Assembly: GCF_030269925.1 (NCBI RefSeq)
Contig: NC_085109.1
Span: 6,324,001 to 6,388,000, forward strand
Direction of reading: 5' to 3'
Length of the DNA stretch: 64,000 nt
From: Bombyx mori
Lineage: Eukaryota; Arthropoda; Insecta; Lepidoptera; Bombycidae
This document shows positions 1-11,702 of this stretch, piece by piece (within the stretch, counting starts at the first letter, position 1; the number at the start of each line of letters is the position of its first letter). Made by a program: the position numbers and the translations under genes. The notes below the pieces were generated by a model, which was given only the letters and a program-made list of their open reading frames with translations, did no database searches and was not told the DNA's origin.

Positions 1-1034
1 TTTGAAAGTATCGTCGAGAAGACTTTCCATTTCGAGAATGAATACTAAATGTGCTTAACCCTGGGCTTGTGGCTTTTATAGTGTCAGCTTTTTATTTATT
101 TATTTTATGTTGGTTTACACTAATTTTTACAAGTATAATTTGTTGCTTCCTTGATTTATGAGAATAGATTAGTTTTCCACACAACTTTGAATGTTTGTTT
201 TATTTTGTTATCCGAATGTGTATCTTTTGTGAGATTTATTATTTGTCAAACTGGTTTATTGTGTTTTGTTTTTTTAGATTTTATTTAGTTAAGAACATTG
301 CTCTCATTATAGCTATGAATATAAAATTAATGAGTATCTATTGTTTTCGTACTAATTGCTCAATTAAATACTAATTTCTGAAAGAAACATCTTAGACAAA
401 GTAATTTGTTTATTTTTAATTTTCTTATTAGTATTTATTTTATGTGTTCAAATAAATTAACTTAATCAATAAATACACCTTTGAATGTGTTAATAGGGGT
501 GTGTTATGCCTCCGTAGGTTAAATCTATTGGTAATTTTGTGGGTCTTTTGCGATACAGTCTTGACCTAGGGCTAAGGATCCTTTTGCAGAATATCACATT
601 GTTTACTTTTTCTATAATTCAATAGCAATAAACACTTTATTTATCTTTGTTTTTTTAGATTGAATTGTTTTGAAACTTTATAAAAAAATGCAATACAGTA
701 TGGCACGAATAACCAGTGAATCCAAAACACTTGAACATTAATATCCAGCCGAGCGATTTTTCTGCACCCATTACTGCACGTGAAGCAAAGCCAAGTTATG
801 GGTACTTAAATTCATTACGGGACATAAACATGGTTATTACGAAATCTTAAGGCGAGAGTAATCTTTACCTTGTTCAGTCTTTGTGAAGAGATATGTACAT
901 AATCTTCATCTCCTAGTTGTTGTTTTTTTGCAAAACTTTGCTTGTGATTACTGTGCTTTTGTTTGGTCCAAGCGTAATTATATAAATATGTAATTATATA
1001 AAACAAATGCTTTTTTTATTTGGATTTTTTAAGC
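1..1034. other. AT-rich non-coding DNA
   Basis: No convincing exon, RNA gene or recognisable repeat was seen here. If the PKG leucine-zipper exons lie left of the window, this is intron. Confidence 0.5.
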
Positions 1035-1283
1035 TTTTTTTTTATTGCTTAGATGGGTGGACGAGCTCACAGCCCACCTGGTGCTAAGTGGTTACTGGAG
1101 CCCATAGACATCGACAACGTAAATGCGCCACCCACCTTGAGATATAAGTTCTAAGGTCTCAAGTATAGTTACAACGGCTGCCCCACCCTTCAAACAGAAA
1201 CGCATTACTGCTTCACGGCAGAAATAGGCAGGGTGGTGGTACCCAACCGCACGGACTCACAAGAGGTCCTACCACCAGTAAAC
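1035..1283 (-). mobile_element. ~250-bp retroposon copy, nearly full length
   Basis: T-run, ATTGCTTAGATGGGTGGACG, then the family body ending CTACCACCAGTAA. Read on the minus strand it ends AAGCAATAAAA, so this is a minus-oriented poly(A)-type retroposon. It is the most frequent repeat in the window. It may be the 3' end of the BMC1 LINE family (name from memory). Confidence 0.8.
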
Positions 1284-2824
1284 AGCTTATAAGATCCATT
1301 ACCAGAAAATGATTAGTTGCGAACTAGGACTAGCTTATCGAGTCCACTCAGTAAGCAGCACGTTTTAATACACGAAAACCAGTTTTTAACAATTACAAGA
1401 CAGTCTATTGAAGACTTTTTTTGATTTTATTTTTCAGTTGTTAATTAAAATAAAAATGATGAACATTTAAAATTGCTTTGCTTACTCCATGTTAGTTAAA
1501 CTTTTTATAATAATGTTTGGAAAAGAATAAAATTAAAATGCTAGCTCACCTTGGATATATGTCTTTTTTTATATAGCCGACTAGTCAGTGTAGTAAATGT
1601 ATGGGCAGGTTTGGGTGCAAAACGAACGCCAGGTCCACGTTGAGCTGGTCCCTAGATTATGTAATAAAAAGGCATAGGTGGGCAGGTAGGTATCTAACCA
1701 CTAAATCGTAGTCTTAAATGAGTGTAATTATCTTCAATGTACAGATATAGTTAGCATCATATAATTGTGTAAAGCTACAATTGAGTTTCACAGTAACAAA
1801 ATGGCTTACAGACGAAGAGAATGGATAGAGTTTCATAATGATAAATTTGACGCTTTGCTCGGAATCACTTCTTTTCTTTTTTCTTTTTCAAATATACTCA
1901 TCGCTTTCACGTAGTATTTCCAATGATTGAAAATTGATATTCACTATCGTTTGATATTTTACATCATCATCCGCTCCATTGAATTCTTATCTGTAATTTT
2001 CAACTCTTGCCATTTCTCTATTTAATGTTTCACCAATTGATCTATTAACGCTTTCGCCTTTAGATCTATGTTATTTAATTTCTTTTTCGTGAAAATAACG
2101 TTACGAAAATGCAATAGCTTTCTTGTTTTGTAACTACATTAATTTCAAATCATTGAAACGAATGTCTTTTAATAAAATGTAATCTTTTTAAACATGGTCT
2201 TACTTTAGTTGTTTGTTGATAAGCTAATTCTGTGCTATGTTTGACAAAGACTTTATCGTTTGGCTTTTGATTTAAATTTTCTTATTATATAATTTTGGAA
2301 AGAGTTTATTTGAGCGGATCGCTATGATCGACTAGTGTTAAAAATAAATTATTCACACTCACTGATTCAGCTATTGTATTAAAATAATCGTTCTTAAACG
2401 CAGTTCGGTTAAGATTTAGAGGTCTTAGCCTTCAGTGGATAACATTTTGATAGGTACTCGGTCACGGTCATCGCCTTGCTTCCATTCAGCTCGTTTTTAA
2501 TATGCCTTCACTAATTATATTAACTCAAGCGTTTTCATTAGAGCATTCGTTCGTTCAAACCGTTACAATTGACAAAGCATTTTAAGAAATCCATTCGAAT
2601 TTAAAAATAATAATAATGTGGTTGCGCGAATCGAATTTTTGCTTCTTACTCTGTTTTACTTCGTCCGTTTGCCATTGCCAATATACCTAAAGTTATGATA
2701 ACTTACGTAGGTACGTATTTATCCTCCGTTAACAGAATACTGTGAATAATTGATTACATCTGTTCAAACATTCTTGGTTTATAATAGTTCATAGTTTGTT
2801 TAATTTTATAAGATATTACTATAT
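1284..2824. other. AT-rich non-coding DNA
   Basis: Nothing recognisable on either strand apart from short simple-sequence runs. Confidence 0.45.
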
Positions 2825-3073
2825 ACTGGTGGTAGGACCTATTGTGAGTCCGCGCGGATGGGTACCACCACCCTGCCTATTTCTGCCGTGAAGCAGTAAT
2901 GCGTTTCGGTTTGAAGGGTGGGGCAGCCGTTGTAACTATACTTGAGACCTTTGAACTTATATCTCAAGGTGGGTGGCGCATTTACGTTGTAGATGTCTAT
3001 GGGCTCCAGTAACTACTTAACATCAGGTGGGCTGTGAGCTCGTCCACCCATCTATGCAATTAAAAAAAAAAAA
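2825..3073 (+). mobile_element. ~250-bp retroposon copy, full length
   Basis: Starts ACTGGTGGTAGGACCTATTG and ends with a 12-A tail after CATCTATGCAATT. It is the opposite orientation to the copy at 1035-1283, so the two form an inverted pair 1.5 kb apart. Confidence 0.85.
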
Positions 3074-3239
3074 TTCTTAAATGTATCAAGAGTGACGAGA
3101 ATCAAACAAAATAATGTTACTTGGGCATGTTAAGGAATTGTTCCGAGAGATGACCTCCCTAGGATCAAAATTGAAAGAGAACCGTTTCGTACTTTTTTGA
3201 TACGAGCTTACAGCTTTTATTGCTCAGGTAGTTGTGTAT

Positions 3240-3860
3240 GTGTCTTTGTTACTCATATGAATGCGTCTCTTTCGTGCGCGTCGCCGCAGTGTTGTGCAGG
3301 AGTTGATAGGATCGTTGTGTAGACCAGTACAGCGTTCGGCAGTAAGCGCAGCGGCGCTGTCGTGATTGGTTGTCGCCGTTTCGATTTCTTGCGTTCCGAA
3401 TTTAAATTAGTCGCGATCGTGTTTGTAAGAAAGAAAAATATTTTTTGTTTACAATAATTTTCATTGTTTTCCGCACGAATATTTAATTCGGAAAACGATT
3501 TTTTGTACGTCAGTGTCCGTTTTGTGTTTATGTTAAGGTGTGAAATTGTGTTTATATACAGCGATGCAGCTTGCGGCTGTTGCTTTTGATGGATTTTTAA
3601 AGGATTCCCCTATTCATCGAAAAACAAAGTGTTTATTTTCGTACTACAACAAAACCTATACTTGTTATGGCGGTTTAATTTATGACGAAAATTAACAAAG
3701 AGCTATTATACAGTTGTTTGAAAATTAAGTGTTGTTAGTCGATTGTTATTTATTGTGTCTCTCTGTGGTTCGTCGTTCGGAGTTATATAATAGTTTTGGG
3801 TCCTTCGATCGAGTTGCAAATTGAAAGTATAGTTTCCGAAGGCTCTAGGCACAAGGTTAC
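3240..3860 (+). promoter_or_regulatory. Candidate internal promoter / untranslated first exon
   Basis: Around 3270-3420 the DNA is clearly richer in G+C and CpG than the surroundings, holds an ATTGGT (CCAAT-type) box near 3365, and is followed by low-complexity leader-like sequence with possible donors (AAGGTGTGA near 3537). No repeat family recognised by me covers it. It lies about 3 kb upstream of the 6345 ORF and could start the short PKG isoform. Confidence 0.3.
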
Positions 3861-6187
3861 TGCAAGCCTCTCGCATTTACGTGCGCTACTCGTGTGCCGT
3901 GAAAGTATTTTGGAGCGTTCTCTTCACGGCTAAGATATTTTTGCATATTAATGCTCAAGCGCCCGGAGCTTTCTATGTCTTCGGATAAACACCAAAATCT
4001 TTTATATCCAATAAATTCTGCATAGTAATACATTACTATCAATCTTATTTTGGAAGTTTGACCAATATTATGGTAAGCCCTTCTATTGCGCAACCCGGGG
4101 CCTAATCGGCTGTTTTATCAAAACAGCTTATTATAATTATCTCAAGGAAAATGTTTCCGAGTTTTGCGTATCCCATTACAAAATTAATAGACTATATCGT
4201 TCTTATACCAGTTTCGTAATTATCGATAAGTATATAGCAATACATGTTCACGGTTCGTTAGGTTATTGAAATCATTGTTGCACTCATACGAGTTATTACT
4301 AATTTATCAGTTCTATTAATTTATTAAACTAGTACACATTGTAACGATTGAGATTAGAAAGTACTATTGTTAGCATTTTAAATCAGCCGTAATTGATTCA
4401 TCATCATCATCATCATCAGCCTTTATCTGCCCACTGCTGGACATAGGCCTTCTCCAATGCTTTCCACATAATGCGGTCCTCCGCCTTGATTGTTTACTTT
4501 CAATAGTTCACATGTCTCATTTCGTTACGATCTTATCATACTATTATAAAGGTCGGCAGACCGTAGAAAGTTGGCATTACAAAGCACATTATAATATTTA
4601 CTAGCCGTATAATATACAATGACCAGGAAACACGAACAATTTTGTCGAGCCTTATCAAGCATAAGTGACCTTTTGGTTCAATGTCTTTGTTATAAAGTCG
4701 TTTTTTGTATAGTCGCTGCCGGTTTTTCTATTCCTTTAATGTCAAACAAAGACATTTTGGGAAGCCAGTATTGTCACTCGCTTTTTACTATAACTTTTCT
4801 ATCATTTTTAATTGTTAACTCATTTCAACGTTCATTATGAAGATAGAATATAGTTTAAATAGTTTCTTTTTGTAAATCAAAATATATTTCGTTCAATAAA
4901 AAGATTAGCGTTATCACTCAAATCCTTTATAATCGTGTTTTAGTTTGTGAAATCGCATTAGTTTTTTACTACGGATTTTGGAAGTCTGTATTATTAAAAA
5001 TGGTAGTTATTGTAAATGGTTTTCATTCTGTAAATAACGAGATTTCATGAAAGCTGTATCGCTTGCCGAGTTACACAGGGGATATTGTCATCTTAATCCG
5101 CTTCTAGCACATTGAATAGTTGTTCGAGAAAGTCGCCAACTAGCTTTTAAGAGACTCTAGGAAAGTGCCACTATTAGCGAATAGCGAAATATTCTTGTAT
5201 TTGTACCGGCCATATTCTATTCGCTAAAAATAGTATCGATGATTTCATGTCCAATTCTCTAGTTAATAGGGTTTCTATTCGTCTATTGTATACGATAGTT
5301 TTGGCCTCTTTTATGTTTATATTGCATTTCTATAAACATTACCGATCTGTTGTGTTCCTGAATATGTTTCTCACCACGTATCATCGTTGACCAGGCGAGT
5401 GGATATGTGGATCAATGACCGCTTTCAACCCGTCTATGCGTTGTCTTAGAAATCGTTTCCTACAAACTCGATCAAGTGTTTAATCATTGCACGTTAATTA
5501 TCTTAAGCGTATCGTTAAACTTTGTACCGTCTTCGTTTTCTCCGAATTCAATATTATTAAAAGTCAGTGAAAGTGAATTAATATGAGCGAGCGAGTTTTG
5601 CTTCTGTTTAGTTAGCGGTGCACAGCCAGTCGGACCCCATTATCTAATTATTACGTAATATGATTCTATTAGCATTGGCTGGTGGAGTCTTGAACCGTGC
5701 TGACCGTTTCCTTGTCTTTGTGGGTGTATGTTTGTGTGATTGTGTAAGAACTATAGTTGAGTCCCGTGACGCATCCGCTTTCGTAAAGAGCCCTGTTATT
5801 TGAAGTTAATGCTCTGCTCTGTTTGCGTTTAGATTGGTTTTACAGTTTGGTAGACAAAAAAATAATTCAATTAATTGTTACAATTCATGATTTGAATAAC
5901 CAATAATGAAACACTGCTTAATAGATACAACATTGAAACAAATTAAAATTTTAACTATTGTTTCAAGTTTAAATAATCCTAAGCCACTTATGTTATTATT
6001 TTGTGCATGGCTTATATCATGTCTCGGTTTATGGAACAAGCATATCGATTGCAAAACGATTTCATTGTTTTAATTCGAACAAGTCGACGAAACGTGACAA
6101 TATTACTGCAATCATTTTAACTGTAAACACGACCGGCTATAAGGGGTATAGGAATTCTGTTGTAGTATGAATTTATAATTTCCACAG
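3861..6187. other. Non-coding DNA between candidate promoter and alternative first exon
   Basis: AT-rich with no coding exon seen. It includes a LINE fragment at 4396-4492. The ORFs at 3857-4093 and 4619-4840 have no recognisable content and look like chance. Confidence 0.45.
4396..4492 (-). mobile_element. LINE ORF2 tail fragment
   Basis: An ATC repeat followed by CAGCCTTTATCTGCCCACTG and the ACATAGGCC signature is the common 3' end of an RTE-like LINE in Lepidoptera, read on the minus strand. A shorter related piece occurs at 26580. Confidence 0.6.
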
Positions 6188-6258
6188 ATCGCCACGAGAA
6201 TGATCAAAATATAAGCAAATCAAATAAAGTGACGTAATATAAATTGTGTTTAAAAAAC
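6188..6258 (+). promoter_or_regulatory. Candidate 3' splice site and 5' leader of the 6345 exon
   Basis: AATTTCCACAG at 6177-6187 is a plausible splice acceptor, so the exon holding the 6345 ORF could begin at 6188 and be joined to an untranslated first exon near 3.3-3.9 kb. The leader also contains the short uORFs. Inference only. Confidence 0.3.
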
Positions 6259-6348
6259 ATGGAGTTTGTTTCACCGCACCGGTCCCTTAAATTGAAGACA
6301 CTAAATATTTATAATGACACACAGTCTGAAGGTTTGAAGTCAAGATGA
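6259..6348 (+). CDS. Upstream ORF (29 codons) whose stop overlaps the main start
   Basis: ATG at 6259 opens a 29-codon frame ending at TGA 6346-6348, which overlaps the main ATG 6345 as ATGA. This is the geometry of translational coupling or leaky scanning. A 4-codon uORF also sits at 6200-6214. Translation is not shown; the inference is that the leader holds down or couples translation of the 6345 ORF. Confidence 0.4.
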   Translation: MEFVSPHRSLKLKTLNIYNDTQSEGLKSR

Positions 6349-7970
6349 AAATCAAACATTATCCAGGAAAAGCGGTCATGGAGGACCCGTGGCTATCCCT
6401 CGGGGATAGAACTATGGACCTTGTCTATGCGGCAAACTGGGTCGGCGCTAAGAATCTTAATAAATGCAATTCTAACGACGATCAATCAAGTTCAAAATGT
6501 AATTCTATATCGAGGAGCAAATCATGTAGAGATGTCGGCCGTTCGGAAGAAAACGAATACAGCCAAAAAAAATACTCACAAGAAGACAGTGGGTGTTACT
6601 TTGATGTTCCTAATGAAAACATATCTCAATTAGCCAAATATCAACAAAATATAGAAGAAAAAGCTAGGACGAGTGATAATTACATTGCTCAAAACAAATT
6701 AAAGCACAGTTATAGTTTTAAAGATATGCCAAATGGCTATAAGCCTTCGACTCTGCGACGCGTGAAACGAAGAAATTTCACAGAATGGGACATCGAAGCA
6801 TTTGGTTCGAATAGTAAACAGCCACCCGTTCCGCCACAACGTAAAGATTCTTTGAAATACGCACATCGACAGAGAAAAGTTGATTCAAAGAAAAATTACT
6901 ATCCGTTACCTGATCCTGGTCCAGTACCTCCTGATCCATCATCAGAATCATATTATGAATATTATTCTAGAGTCAGTCAACAAAACAATGACACCGATAG
7001 CGATAAGCTAAAGCAGATCCAAAAAAGTGGTAAGAATGATAGAAATTCGCCAAATGAATACCCCAAACAAAACGGTAATACCGTGTACAAAATTATACAT
7101 TCAATGGCCACCTTAGATCTGAACCCGATGAAAGTCAGAAACGGTAAACAAACTTTGGAATTGGATAGTGAACCGGAAGATTTGGGTCTATACATGCGGC
7201 CTATTAAACAGTCGTTATCTACATGCGATCAACTTCCGAACCACACTACGCAACCGGCGAACGAACGAAACGGACGCATCGAAGACGCTAAACCTAGCTT
7301 TCGTTCTAAATCATTAAGAGTTAAAAGCGAAGGTAGAGTACCACTTCGAGCGTACCTTGACACGGTCCAGCACAACAATGCGCAGTACAACGGTGTCACT
7401 GTCACGCAACCGAAAAGAAATCTGTCGCCGAGCGAACAGTTGACGCTAATGCAGTACGAAATGTTCAACGGAAGTAAGAACCAACTCGCACCGCCGATCA
7501 GCAACGGGTTCCACGCTGTTGATCCGTCTAAAGAAAGTGATTATCGGACTATAAATAGTGTTACAAAACAAATCAAACCCGATAAATATGGTAAGTTATA
7601 TAACACCGTGAGAGTGAAAAGTGACGATAGATACGAAAGGTACAATGATATTACAAAATTCGCACCTCCGAAAGACCATATCAATGAGGAACGTGCAACT
7701 AATGGAAATGGTGTGTTTACGAGAAGTGCTAAAAGTTCATCTAGTGGTTCGGACTCTGATTTTTCAATACCACGGCCGAAATTAATAGTACCTGTTCATA
7801 CCTATGGAACACGCAAGAGACGAACTGGGAATGTACAGCGTGATAGCACCGCAACGGAAGCTTCATTGGATGCGGGGATCGTGTTAGACGTGACACGATT
7901 GGAAGATTCGAGTCATAAGTTTAAGAAAAATGAAGAATCAGGTAACGCATTCTTGTATTCCACAATGTAA
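6345..7970 (+). CDS. 541-codon disordered ORF; probable alternative first coding exon of foraging
   Basis: A single open frame of 541 codons in AT-rich DNA, so unlikely to be chance. An in-frame TGA at 6327-6329 precedes ATG 6345, so this is the first possible AUG. The product is hydrophilic, rich in Ser, Asn, Lys and Arg, with no signal peptide or membrane segment. It has proline-rich stretches (QPPVPPQR near residue 165; PLPDPGPVPPDP near 190) that could bind SH3 or WW domains, and basophilic kinase-like sites (RKDS, RSKSLRVKS, a KRRTGNVQRDS-like stretch near the end). Base 7941 is followed by GTAACG, a good donor, after 532 codons plus one base; the exon at 15935 needs exactly one incoming base (G|AA, Glu). 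Splicing would give a 1058-residue PKG with a novel N-terminus. Alternatively it reads on to TAA 7968 as an independent protein. I know no homologue. No polyadenylation signal lies just after the stop. Confidence 0.7.
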   Translation: MKIKHYPGKAVMEDPWLSLGDRTMDLVYAANWVGAKNLNKCNSNDDQSSSKCNSISRSKSCRDVGRSEENEYSQKKYSQEDSGCYFDVPNENISQLAKYQQNIEEKARTSDNYIAQNKLKHSYSFKDMPNGYKPSTLRRVKRRNFTEWDIEAFGSNSKQPPVPPQRKDSLKYAHRQRKVDSKKNYYPLPDPGPVPPDPSSESYYEYYSRVSQQNNDTDSDKLKQIQKSGKNDRNSPNEYPKQNGNTVYKIIHSMATLDLNPMKVRNGKQTLELDSEPEDLGLYMRPIKQSLSTCDQLPNHTTQPANERNGRIEDAKPSFRSKSLRVKSEGRVPLRAYLDTVQHNNAQYNGVTVTQPKRNLSPSEQLTLMQYEMFNGSKNQLAPPISNGFHAVDPSKESDYRTINSVTKQIKPDKYGKLYNTVRVKSDDRYERYNDITKFAPPKDHINEERATNGNGVFTRSAKSSSSGSDSDFSIPRPKLIVPVHTYGTRKRRTGNVQRDSTATEASLDAGIVLDVTRLEDSSHKFKKNEESGNAFLYSTM

Positions 7971-8225
7971 CAAGTTTATTTTGTGTAATCTGTAATTTAA
8001 CCTCCAGTATATTTTATCAGATATCGTGCTATTTTGATCTCATGTGTTGATCGATGTTCATATGTATATAGTCGGTGAGACAGTTGTAGGTCGCGAAACG
8101 GATAGCAGTTAGATGATGTCACTAAAACGATACAACTACTTACATGATTCAACCATTGTCAACTTGAATACTAAAGAGGCTACTCGTATTCACTATATTA
8201 AATTTTTTAACAGATATAATGTTGG
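7971..8225. other. Intron start after the alternative exon
   Basis: No repeat or exon recognised. There is no AATAAA close after the TAA at 7968, which weakens the stand-alone gene model. Confidence 0.4.
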
Positions 8226-8417
8226 TTTTTTTTATTTTTTTAGCTTAGATGAGTGGACGAGCTCACAGCCCACATGGTGTTAAGTGGTTACTGGAGCCCA
8301 TAGACATCTACAACGTAAATGCGCCACGCACCTTGAGATATAAGTTCTAAGGTCTCAGTATAGTTACAACGGCTGCCCCACCCTTCAAACAAGAGGTCCT
8401 ACCACCAGTAAAGGTTC
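8226..8417 (-). mobile_element. ~250-bp retroposon copy with internal deletion
   Basis: The head (ATGAGTGGACGAGCTCACAG) and end (AAGAGGTCCTACCACCAGTAA) are present, but about 70 bp in the middle, from ACCGAAACGCATT to the GCGGACTCAC part, are missing. The clean junction after CCCTTCAAAC suggests one deletion. Confidence 0.8.
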
Positions 8418-9224
8418 CTTCAGATTGGCTTTGTTTTTGTACAGATGCGATACACATTTAATATAATGATTTTATTTAGGTTTTGATTTTACTATGCCAA
8501 TGAAACACCAATCTAATTTATTGGTGCACACAAATCCGGTATGTAAAATACGTAAAAAAATGACCTGTACAACGCATACGTTAATTATTCATTCGTAACC
8601 GAACGTGTTTGTCTGTTTTACGGGCTAAATGTAAATTTTCTTAAACAATTAACATAAACCTTTGTTAACTTTGAAACCTATACATTAACCTTTTAGTTTT
8701 CAATTTGAATATTTCATTTTAAATACAAAGTATTTTTCGCTTCAAGTCGTGTATTGGAATTATGAAAGAATTAATTGTTAATCTGTTATAAGATCTTATT
8801 ATCTGCTTTTGAAACATTGAGAGCGAATCAAAAGATCAAGAAACATAATATTTTATTCGTGAAAACAAATTAGCTTTCTGTCAGTCAGTAATGGATTCCA
8901 CTTACGACACACACCGACGATTTAGAACTGTGACCACTAAGGTTCAGCGACGTCGCGGGCCACTCAAAGGTTGCTAAATCCACCGAGGCTGGCATATCAA
9001 TTAAATTTTGCTTCGTTACGTCCCACTTTCCGACCAAATGATGCATGTATATTTGCATAGATTCAAACGTGCTTAAGTTGAGTATTATTATTCAGGTCGG
9101 GCCAATTAAATCGGTTTACCGATTCGAAATATTATGTTTTTAGAGCAATCGAAATCAAATCAAAATCAAGGTGACATAACTATTCATACCATGTTTATAC
9201 AGTTCTTAACTAAAGTTGTTTTAT
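8418..9224. other. Intronic DNA without recognisable features
   Basis: Searched for the missing front half of PKG site A (motifs like IIKEGDVGS and VYVME) without success. No repeat family recognised. Confidence 0.4.
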
Positions 9225-9665
9225 AAAATACAAGCGGCCCGCTCCGGCTCCGCTCGGGTCTTTAACAAAAATTTCAACGATATTTGACGTAGTTTTGTTT
9301 TTAAAAATAAAAGAACACTTATTTTGACATAACTATAATAGTTAGACATTTTCTGTCCCGACACTTTTTGTAAATTATAGTGTGTTCTACAAAGTCGTAG
9401 TACATTATTTTATTCTATCATCAATAGTTTTCGCAGGGCACGGGATGTAAAGAATATTTTAGGTAATTTTTTTACACCTCGGGCTACATTATTGGAGTTT
9501 CAGTAAGGATCCCTAATTTTTTTCAAAAAGTATTATAGCCTATGTCACTCGGGAATAGTGTAGCTTCCAAACAGTGAAAGAATTTTTCAAACCGGTTCAG
9601 TAGTTTTGGAGCCTATTCAATACAAACAAACAAACAAAGCTTTCCTCTTTATAACATTAATATAA
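9225..9665 (+). mobile_element. RTE-type LINE 3' end, copy 1
   Basis: From the GGCCCGCTCCGGCTCCGCTC segment to CTTTCCTCTTTATAACATTA. The same ~370-bp sequence recurs at 37561-37920, and its last ~75 bp at 44955-45027. The end, with CAATACAAACAAACAAA and TTTATAATATTA, is typical of lepidopteran RTE LINE tails. Confidence 0.65.
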
Positions 9666-9694
9666 GTAAAGTATAGATTTTATTATTATATAAT

Positions 9695-9795
9695 ATGGGC
9701 AGAAAAGCTCACGGCTCCACTGGAATTAAGTGGTTACGGGTGCCCATAATCATTTATTTTGAAACCTGGAGTTGAAAGTCTCAATATTATTGCTT
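9695..9795 (-). repeat. Old ~250-bp retroposon fragment
   Basis: ATGGGCAGAAAAGCTCACGG, then AATTAAGTGGTTACGGGTGCC, is a diverged head of the 250-bp family. Confidence 0.5.
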
Positions 9796-10089
9796 CTTGG
9801 AATAAATAGTTTTTTTTGTTGTTGGCATGCATGGTGCGAACTTGTGTAAAATTCAGAGAACACTTCTACCTATTATTCGGTCAATTCTTTAGTCGCCTTC
9901 TACAAAAGCCATTTGAGTGTGAACAATTTAAATCGACTTCTTCACTACGAAAATATGTAAATGAGCCGAATTGCTTGAGACTTTTAATACCAAATTTGTT
10001 TTACGATATTTATTTTCTCTGTAGTCTATTGAAAGTATCATAGTTTTATAATGTTGAAAAACTTAATACTACAGTGTAGTCGTAATACA

Positions 10090-10566
10090 AAAAAAGCCCA
10101 CTGAGTTTCTCGCTGAATCTTCTCAGTGGGTCGGGTTTCCGATCCGGTGGTAGATTCTGCGAAGCACGGCTCTTGCTAGAGTTCGTGTTAGCAACAACGT
10201 GAGGCTTGAGCCCCGTTTTCGGCGCGCACTGCGGTACCGTAGGTCTGGTGTAGCCGGTGTGGTGGAGCTCGATGGGGTTTAGTCGGTAGTCGTTCTGCGG
10301 GACAAGTGCTTCGCGCGCCTTTTTCAAGGCGTAGTCTCCTGCGAGGAATTCGGGGAGGTGGAGGACCTTGGCCCTCCTCGTCCCCCTCTTCCTCTCAGGA
10401 GGCGCCGGAGTCCGACATAACCCGGTTCGTTACCCCCCCGGACCGGGTATCCGTAAATTGATTCCTCAGCGTTAAAAAAAAAAAAAAAAGGCTTGAGCCC
10501 CGTGAGCTCACCTACTGACCCGGTGACGCTGATATGATCTCAAGACTATCAGCTTAGGAAAAAAAA
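10090..10566 (+). mobile_element. Bm1-type SINE split by an inserted LINE fragment
   Basis: The Bm1 core (CCACTGAGTTTCTCGCTG, then GATCCGGTGGTAGATTCTGC) runs to 10215 and resumes at 10490 through GTGAGCTCACCTACTGAC to the A-rich tail. The break carries a 13-bp target duplication (see the inserted element). Confidence 0.85.
10216..10489 (+). mobile_element. 5'-truncated LINE (R1-type tail) inserted in Bm1
   Basis: A GC-rich 274-bp insert ending CCGGGTATCCGTAAATTG..CAGCGTT plus about 17 A. GGCTTGAGCCCCG occurs at 10203-10215 and again at 10490-10502, proving retrotransposition into the SINE. A 51-bp piece with the same tail lies at 54676. Confidence 0.85.
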
Positions 10567-10842
10567 GGAGAAAAAAAATACAAAAATGTTAACAATTGGA
10601 CTTTGATTAATTTGATAACATTTAAACATTAAAGTCGCTGTGTTAATTACACGTATTTACAAAATTGAGATCAAAGTAAAATATTTATAAGACCTATATC
10701 AATAAAGATCACGCAACCGAACTCATAACCTACCGTTAAATTGTCCGGAGCGAGTCACCTTGAAACACTTTCGTGATATTAATTTGCTTCTATGTACCTA
10801 GTCTGTACTATGGACTCCATCGACTTTATCTATGTATTAGTA

Positions 10843-11035
10843 CTTGAAGCAAAAACTTTGTATCCCTATTTACGAAAATTGCGCGGACGGAGGCGTATGA
10901 AATTTTCCACACTTATAGAGAATATAGAGAAGAAGTGCACATTGCTAATATTTTTTTAAAATAATGCATAAAAGATACATTAAATCAATAAAGAAAACAT
11001 TACACACACTACATACCATGTATTTGACGCACACA
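10843..11035 (+). repeat. Dispersed repeat, inverted partner of 58262-58455
   Basis: Contains ACTTTGTATCCCTATTTACG and ATTGCGCGGACGGAGG, then AATGCATAAAAGATACATTAA and CATACCATGTATTTGACGCA. The reverse complement of this order is found near 58262-58455. Family unknown to me. Confidence 0.7.
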
Positions 11036-11487
11036 CGCATGCATACTATTTATTGTCAAACTTTTGTTCTTGACGTCAGCTGTGGTCAAATTGAGAATAG
11101 ATTAAATATTGTTTGTCTTTGTTAATATTTTTTATAGTGTAGCCTTGGTGAAATTTGTGATTATAGAAATATAAAATACAATCATAATAGTGTACAAACT
11201 TATAATTACATTTAATTATAATCGAATTTCGACTACTGCGGGACCTCTAGTACATATTATTGGACATTCTCATTAAACTGATCTGTGAACATACATCACT
11301 AAATATTTGCGTACCCACATTGTATCGTTGCGTAAAAAAAAACTGTGCTAAGCAATTGTGACATACAATAAATAACAAATTTTGATATTTGTAAATATTA
11401 CTGTGGTAGCCATCATGCAACAAAAGGTATTTGACAGATGCCTGAATCTCGCTTACGACATTTTCGTGATAAGCTTGCATATATAAA

Positions 11488-11702
11488 AGCTCGACGAGTA
11501 AATTAACCCACAGACACGGCCCACTGAGTTTCTCGCTGGATCTTCTCAGTGGGTCGCGTTTCCGATCCGGTGGTAGATTCTGCGAAGCACAGCTCTTGCT
11601 AGGTTTCGTGTTAGCAACGTTGACAGGTTTGAGCCCCGTGAGCTCACCAACTAGTTAAGGTTACGCTGAAATAGGCTATCAGCTTAGGTAGGTAGGAAAA
11701 AA
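11488..11702 (+). mobile_element. Bm1-type SINE, 5'-truncated
   Basis: Starts at GCTCGACGAGTAAATTAACC and runs through the Bm1 core to ATCAGCTTAGGTAGG and an A-rich tail. Confidence 0.85.

Noticed and set aside
4390..4420. ATC repeat as a CRISPR-like or regulatory array
   Set aside because: Simple-sequence run belonging to a LINE 3' end.
9816..10043. 75-codon ORF with cysteine-rich start
   Set aside because: No domain, AT-rich, no splice or homology support.
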